DNA from: Anaeramoeba flamelloides
Lineage: Eukaryota > Metamonada > Anaeramoebidae
Assembly (NCBI GenBank): GCA_027625915.1
Contig: JANTQA010000047.1
Location: forward strand, 17,918,001-17,982,000
Reading direction: 5' to 3'
Length of the DNA stretch: 64,000 nucleotides
Every line of letters begins with the position of its first letter. The first letter of the stretch is position 1. The notes below the pieces were generated by a model that searched no databases, was not told the DNA's origin, and worked only from the letters and a program-made list of their open reading frames with translations. Made by a program: the position numbers and the translations under genes. Below are positions 58,111-64,000 of the stretch, piece after piece.

Positions 58111-59490
58111 TTTAATATCATTAGAAAAAACTTTTTATAAAAATTTTTATCCTTATTATATTCTCTTAATTTTTATTGATATTGCCCATTCATTGTTTTC
58201 CTATAAAAAAAGTATTTTATTTTTTTTCAATTTTTGAGTACTATTTTGAAAAAGCATTTTTAAATACAAATTATAAATAGTAATTCATTTACCCTTGATT
58301 TCAACTTAATTCTAAATCACGAATTTACTTATCGAAATACTTCTTGAGATAATATTATTTGAAATGCAAAAAAAAAATCAAAAAAAAATCAGCTTTTTTT
58401 TTTGAAATACCCTATTTTTAACATGTCTGATTGAAAAACTTTCCTTTGACTTATTTAGGTATTTTTTATGTTAATAAATAGATCAAAGCCTATAATAGTT
58501 ATATGAAAGCAGTTTATCAGAATTATAAATGTCCATTTGATTATGTATTTATAATTTGTGTTAGCTAACATCTCGTAAATATTTTTCTTTTTTATTATTT
58601 TGCTGATTTTTTTCCATAATTATCTTTTGAGGTACTTCATTTTGTTCTTGAATTTCCCTTTTTTGATTTTTTTGACTTTTTATCAGATTAGAGTTTGAAA
58701 AAGTCTTGTATCCACTCTAATCACACTTGATTTTTTTTACCTGGTGTTTATATAAAATGTAAGGTATATCTTTGATTATTTTATCACAAAAGATGTATTT
58801 ACCCGTTTTAAATTTATTAAACATAAAACCACTACTCGAATGGAATGGGTAAAACACTGTAAATAATCACCTATCTTTAATAATAATTAAAAAAATACAA
58901 ATTATTCAAATATGTCCAGTAAAACGATTTTAAGTTAATTCAAAAGAATTATCTCAAAAAAAGTTTTAAATTTTCATTAATATTTCTTACAATTAATACA
59001 GTTGGTTACATAACAGCGATGAAAAAATATCATAAACGATTATAAAAAATTAATCTTGTAAGAAATAAAATCAATATTTTAATTTTCTTTTTCATAAAAA
59101 ATGAAAAAAAAAAATTGATCTCAAGGAAAAAATTTTCTTTTATGGCTTTCTCCTTATTAGATCAGGATGTTTAGGCTATTTGCAATCTAAAAAATTTGTA
59201 AGTAGAGAATATCACCAATAACATATTTTAAAATTTTGCCTTGTTGTCGAGGAACTGATCCCTTAATATTAAAAATTTTTCAAAAAATAAATTTCTATAT
59301 TTATTTAAAAATTAAAACTGATTTGGTTTTAATTTGTTTTTTTTTTAAAAAAATCTTAGTAAAAATAACTCAAAAAATCACAAAAATAAGAAGAGAAAAA
59401 AAAATAAAAAAAGTCCAAGGAAAATGAACAACAACAAAAAAAAAAATAATTCATTACAACAATAAAAATTAATACAAATAAAAATTAATA

Positions 59491-61093
59491 TTAATTTTTT
59501 ACATGTTTTTGAATATTCACTGATTGCATAAATTTTTCTAATTTTGAACCCAACTGCCTCACATTTCTTTCGTAAGCTAATAATAAAAACATGTTTAATC
59601 CTGTTATCAGACCACTACCTGTTCTAATTGAGTCTAATCTTTTTAAAATGGCAACTGTGCCTAATCTTACAATTTCTGAAGTGTGAAACAAATTGACTGC
59701 AAGTGGATATAGGCCGCCATTTTCTTCTGGGAAGAATGAGAGGAATTCCATGCACTCTTCTTCTGTGTTTATTTTTAAAATAAATTTTTCATAAATGGTA
59801 AATAACTTGTCACTTGAAAAATCTTTTTTGATTCTTAATTTTCTGATCAAATGCTGGACGTCTATCCCTTGAATAACATAAAGCGAATTTCTAATTTCTT
59901 TGTCCTTTATATACGTTTGATATTCCTTGGACTTTGTCCAAATATCTATTCTTGATTGGTTTGCAGAAGTTTCAAGTTTTTTGGCCTTTTCGTTCACAAA
60001 TACTTCGTTCTTTTGTGCCATATTAATAAAATGCTGGGTATATTGTTGGAACATTTGTCTAATATCCCTTTCTGGGGCATTATTATTGATAACCTTTAAT
60101 ACGGATTTAATAAATTTTTGATCATATTCTTGGTGCGGAGCGTTATCATATTGTGGGCTTATTTCGGAGTTTATTTGCACTTTATGATTATTTAAATCAC
60201 ATAATACATCCCAATATCTTTGCTTCGTCGCAAATAATGGGTTTGTTGTACCAACAATATATCCCGGTAAATTTTCAAATAGGTCAATTGTTCTTAAGTT
60301 GACATATGGGAATGACCTCCGAATGATGCCCCTCATTGGTGGGCATACCATTAACAAAATTGCTAAAACATACTCGCATACAGTGCCTGCGGGCATTTGG
60401 TGCCCTAAAACGATAACCCGTCTATTTGTTAGTATTGCGTTAAAGACAATCATGGTTTGCTCTCTGAATGATTTAACAAATGCACCCAAAGAAATGTTTC
60501 CAAATTCATCTTCTAGCATATGATCTGGGATATTTAAGGGCAAGTTTTGTCCATTGAAATACAAACTAGTTTTAAAGTTGTTTTCAAAATTTGAATTGAT
60601 TTTTTTCATTTGCTTTTTTTGTTCGGTTAAAATATTAAAATCAGTCAAATCAATAGTATTTAACGATTTATATAACTCCTTTGCAATATCTAATGGATCG
60701 TGCATTTGATCAAATGTTTGATCCAATGCTAGCATTACAATCGGTTTTAACAAATGTAAAAATTGGAATTGGGAACCTATAGCTAACGCATGGTACCTTG
60801 TTCCCCGAGTGGCCTGATCGTCTTGAATGGTTTTGACAATTGTTAAAAAATATTTAAATGCAGAAGTGCTGCTTCCACCATTATTATTAATATTAAACTC
60901 GTTATTCTCTAAATTCTCACTGATACCATTTAAGTTTTTTCCTCCGCTTTTGCAAAATTCCATTACAATATCATAAAATTTTTCGCCTAATTCTTTATCA
61001 AAAAATTTAAACCCAATTGTTAAATCTTCCTGATCAAAAAAATAATACAAATTTTCTTCTAATTTTTGGATTTCTAAATCTTGAAACCAATCT
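59491..61093 (-). CDS. DENN (SPA/Afi1-like) domain protein, 3' exon
   Basis: About 534 codons are open from an acceptor-like TATAG at 61094 to the stop at 59491. No in-frame ATG marks a start before the conserved part, so a 5' exon is missing. The first ~50 residues (YRDWFQDLEIQKLEENLYYFFDQE in part, then GFKFFDKELGEKFYDIV) look like the end of a WH1/PH-type fold. Residues about 170-320 carry the DENN/SPA block: EDEFGNISLGAFVKSFREQT, ILTNRRVIVLGH, YVLAILLMVCPPMRG, FPYVNL, then ENLPGYIVGTTNPLFA and YWDVLCDLNNHKV. The last motifs match the stabilization-of-polarity-axis family (Afi1), whose members act with Arf/Rab GTPases in membrane traffic. The C-terminal ~150 residues are helical, perhaps HEAT-like. 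The family is firm, the exact subfamily is not. Confidence 0.8.
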
Positions 61094-61118
61094 CTATAAT
61101 AATTTATAAATTTATAAG

Positions 61119-61123
<5 letters not shown>

Positions 61124-61150
<27 letters not shown>
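61124..61150. repeat. (TA)n microsatellite next to the DENN exon acceptor
   Basis: About 13 TA units, 30 bases upstream (in gene sense) of the TATAG acceptor of the DENN gene. Confidence 0.9.
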
Positions 61151-62460
61151 GGTTGTGTTATTAAAGAAAGAATTTTATTTAAATTTGTTTTTAGATTTTA
61201 TTCAAATTTTTTTCGGAAAATATGAAATTAATCTTGATATTTTTTAAATAATTTCAACAAAATAAATAAAGTTATGCACAAAATACCTAAAAAAAATAAA
61301 TAATCTCTAAAATTTGATTAATTTTTATATTTGATAAAAATGAATCTTGGTATTCTATTTTTTAGTTAGTTGTTTCAAATTTATAATTAAAACACATACT
61401 AAAATTTTAGAGAACATTCTGAACCTATAATTATTTTTTTGGATTTGAGATCTGTAAAATTCCAAAAGATTGATTCATAAGCCTATTTGTTAATTATTAA
61501 AATCATTTAGAATCCCGAGATTGAATTGAAGACTACTTCATATTTACGTATTTTTGGTTTTTTTTTCTTTGAATTTATTTTTTATTTTTATTGAGAGTTA
61601 ATAGTTTAAAACAGTATGAGAAGATCGTATTTTTTATTTTCCATTTTTTTCTTTTTTATTTTTGATTTTTTTGTTTATAGGCTTTATTTATTTTTTTTTT
61701 TTAAATTTAGAACAAAACGATACAAAATGATTAATCAAAAAGGCTGTTCAAAAAAAAAAAAAAAATGTAGAATGGACAGTAAACCCAACTTTAATTTCTT
61801 CCATAAATTTTTTTTAAAAAATGAAAAATACTAAAAAAAAAGAAAGAAAGAAGGAAAGAAAAAAAAGATCTAAATATGAACTTTCTATAAATTGAATTGA
61901 AAGGTAATGAAAAAAAAAAAAAAAAAATGGAACAAAATCTGAGTACTTTAAAAGAAATTAAGATTATCCAAATTTAATGATACTCGAAAATTGTAAAATC
62001 TTTATTTCAAAAATGTAACAAAAAAATTTGTCTACAGAAAAAATTGTCTTCTTTCAGATAATAATTTTTAATAAGTTAAAAAAAATATTCAAGAATTATT
62101 AAATTTGTTTTATTTTATTTTTGTATTTTTTTTTTAAAATCAAGTGAATTTCGTCAGCGAAAACTTCAATATAATCTTGTGATTCTGAAAAATACAAAAT
62201 AGATCCAAATATAAAACATTTAAAAAATCGAATAAAAGGATTTACTTTGAAAATAAATTAAATAATTCAAAAATCCCTTTAAAATCAAAATTATAAATAA
62301 AGTTTGTTTCTAATAATTTTATTATTATTAAGGAAACCATTATTTTTTCTAATATTTTTACTTTTCAATTATTTCAATGTTATTTAGAAAGATGATTGTT
62401 TTAGTTAATTTTTTTTTTTTTTTTAATTCATCAGGACTTTTAAAAAAGACTGTAATAATA
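61151..62460. other. Spacer or 5' intron of the DENN gene
   Basis: I looked on the minus strand for the missing first exon. MENKKYDLLILF at about 61657-61622 is open, but nothing joins it with certainty. The rest is low-complexity A/T runs. Confidence 0.35.
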
Positions 62461-63431
62461 AACTCTTTTTCAAACAAAAGGGTACACCTCTCAAATCATC
62501 AATACTACCTCTAATAAAAAATCTTTTTTTATAACATCTATATAACATTTTTATAACAAAATTTCCTTTTATATGATGATTTTTTCAATATTTTTTGAAA
62601 AAATATTCTTATAACAGGCTTATAACATGTTATAAATTTTATAACATATTTGAAAACAAATATTTATGTTATAAAAGTTTTTATGATAAAATTTTATAAC
62701 ATTTTAGACGTTTATAACACCTTTACAACACGTTTATAACATGTTATAAAAAAAATTTTTTTTTAGGGTATTGAATTTGATTGTTAATAAGATAATTACT
62801 TATTGGTAATTTTCATTTTCATTTTTCATTTTTTGTTTTAATATTTATGGATATTGAACAGTTGGAAAATGAAATAAACAAGATAAGAAGAAACCAATTT
62901 GGAAATAATTTGGCCAGTATAAAAACAGAAATGGTTTAAGTTTGATTTCGAATGGGCTAGATATAGTAATTAAGAAAGACCATTAATGTATTGATACATG
63001 GAACAAAGAAAAAAGAAAATAAAGGAAAAAACAATTCCAACAAAATACCCAGATGAATTATGGCTTTATATTGAAAATGGGACTTTAAAGAACAAAAGGT
63101 TGACGTGTCAAGAGTTATAAATAAAATGTAAAGGAATTTTCCCCAATTCACCCTGTGCAACAGTTTTTATTGATTTCTAATTTTTTTTTTCTTTACAATT
63201 TACAAAACGAGATTTCTCATTTCAAATTAAAAGGAAATATCAATTATTAAAATATTGAATTTTAATTGTTATTATTTTGTTTTAATGAGTTTTAAATATT
63301 CAGTTGAGTGTTTTTTTTTTTTTTTTATGTTTTAAAGAGTTTCTTATCTTTTAGGATGATACTACAATTAATTTAATTCAATTATGAATAATTCTTGAAA
63401 TTTTATGCGCCCTTTTATTTGAAAAAGAGTT
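62461..63431. mobile_element. R3 DNA transposon remnant, copy 2 (971 bp)
   Basis: The left end AACTCTTTTTCAAACAAAAG, then GGTACACC, is preceded by TA. The right end GCGCCCTTTTATTTGAAAAA, then GAGTT, is followed by TT, so the right TA is lost. It is collinear with 6698-7398 (GATTGTTAATAAGATAATTA, GAACAAAGAAAAAAGAAA, TTTAAAGAACAAAAGGTTGA, TACAAAACGAGATTTCTCAT), except for about 250 extra bases near the left end. Coding traces are more decayed than in copy 1. Confidence 0.8.
62540..62755. repeat. Palindromic TTATAACATGTTATAA array inside R3 copy 2
   Basis: At least ten ATAAC(A/G) units in both orientations, including two exact 16-base palindromes (near 62619-62634 and 62733-62751). The block is absent from copy 1, so it is an insertion in or expansion of copy 2. 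Confidence 0.7.
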
Positions 63432-63729
63432 TTTAATCAATTCAGTTAACCAATATTTTTAAGATGTATTATAAATAAAGTTTATATGATAGTTAAATAA
63501 AATATAATAATAAGGTAATTTTGACTCAAATAAAATATAATTCATCATTTTATTTTGTTTTGTTTTTTTAAAATACATTGGAATATTTTATTCATAAAAA
63601 AAGGTATTTCATACAATTACAAATTCTAATTTGTATTTTGTGAATATTTCTTTATTTTTTTTTTTGGTTTTCTAATTCTTTTATTGATTTTTAAAATTAT
63701 TCAATAATTTTGATTTTTTAATCGCATTT

Positions 63730-63862
63730 ATGAATCCAAGTTTAATTAATAGAAAGGTAGCTGAATTGGAAATTCAATCAGATCCTGAAATAAAGAAAAT
63801 TATTTGAAATGAATAAAGTGGGGGGAAAGAATGTTAATTTAATTACAGCTATTTTAAAAAAG
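63730..63862 (+). pseudogene. Coding-like patch with a frame change (unrecognised)
   Basis: ATG 63730 opens MNPSLINRKVAELEIQSDPE, then IKK and a stop at 63805. One base over, LFEMNKVGGKNVNLITAILK continues to a GTGAGT donor-like site at 63862. Together they look like one exon of a host protein with a one-base frame change, or two alternatives spliced differently (GTAGCT at 63757 to TTACAG at 63848). I do not recognise the family. Confidence 0.35.
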
Positions 63863-64000
63863 TGAGTACTTTTTTTTTTAGATTGTTACTTTTCCAAAAA
63901 ATAAAAAAATTAAAAAGCGATTAATCAAAATTTTTAAAAAGGTGCTTTTCTTTTTACTCCAACCTCTACCTCATATTCAAAGGTTGAGTACTCGCTTTTT
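63860..64000. repeat. Inverted GAGTACTC repeat at the window end
   Basis: AAAGTGAGTACTTTTT near 63860 and GGTTGAGTACTCGCTTTT at the end are inverted relatives. A similar CTTGAGTACTCACTCTTT lies at about 140-158. Possibly MITE ends. Confidence 0.35.

Larger units (their letters stand above)
55502..59490. other. 4-kb spacer between convergent UBE3A and DENN genes
   Basis: Contains an R1 copy (about 56570-56860) and a LINE RT scrap (57830-58110, minus). No host gene was recognised. Plus-strand open frames at 57099-57326 and 59236-59427 are low-complexity or unclear. Confidence 0.55.

Noticed and set aside
59101-59427. Coding-like patch GFLLIRSGCLGYLQSKKFVS and following frame
   Set aside because: Frames change and stop quickly, and no family is recognised. 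Too weak to call.
1-64000. LTR retrotransposon, Polinton or other virus-derived genes, CRISPR arrays, operons
   Set aside because: No paired long terminal repeats, integrase, capsid or protease motifs, and no spaced direct-repeat arrays were seen. Eukaryotic gene structure argues against operons.

Overview
The window looks like nuclear DNA from an AT-rich protist with spliceosomal introns. Coding exons carry long Lys/Asn-rich low-complexity runs, introns have GT-AG borders, and TAA and TGA are used as stops, which fits the standard code. The gene set (E6-AP type HECT ligase, CLASP, SAD/BRSK kinase, short-rod alpha-actinin, PH-RUN and DENN proteins, PIG-F) is that of a free-living, cytoskeleton-rich unicell. 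An amoeboid lineage such as Anaeramoeba is my best guess from protein style alone. That is inference, not proof.

Layout. 564-5012 (+): 3' part of a SAD/BRSK-like kinase with a 2.9 kb intron full of repeats. 9024-9845 (-): PIG-F of GPI-anchor synthesis. 13586-16212 (-): PH / coiled-coil / RUN protein in two exons. About 17000-17180 (-): start of an unrecognised gene. 22608-29649 (-): four-exon CLASP with Arg-Gly arrays. 35064-37737 (+): alpha-actinin whose frame is broken at two A-runs. 38190-39860 (+): LINE remnant. 42997-55501 (+): eight-exon UBE3A/E6-AP orthologue spread over 12.5 kb. 59491-61093 (-): DENN-type (SPA/Afi1-like) protein whose 5' end was not found.

I rebuilt the multi-exon genes by hand. 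Splice phases agree at every junction proposed for the kinase, RUN, CLASP, alpha-actinin and UBE3A genes. Introns fall into two classes: about 117-470 bp, and 1.8-4.6 kb. Most of the long ones carry dispersed repeats.

The rest is dominated by short inverted-repeat elements. These include a TA-flanked element with 25-bp termini (two copies, one carrying a palindromic insert), a TTAA-flanked MITE nested in another repeat, a roughly 490-bp family with 23-bp termini, a family ending in CCCCTTTGACTGAAA with one copy split by a second MITE, foldback elements, two LINE fragments and several microsatellites. I saw no tRNA, rRNA, CRISPR, LTR element or virus-derived gene. The genes are ordinary housekeeping and cytoskeletal genes with no operon-like functional cluster. 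Microtubule, actin, polarity-kinase and trafficking functions occur, but their proximity is probably chance.
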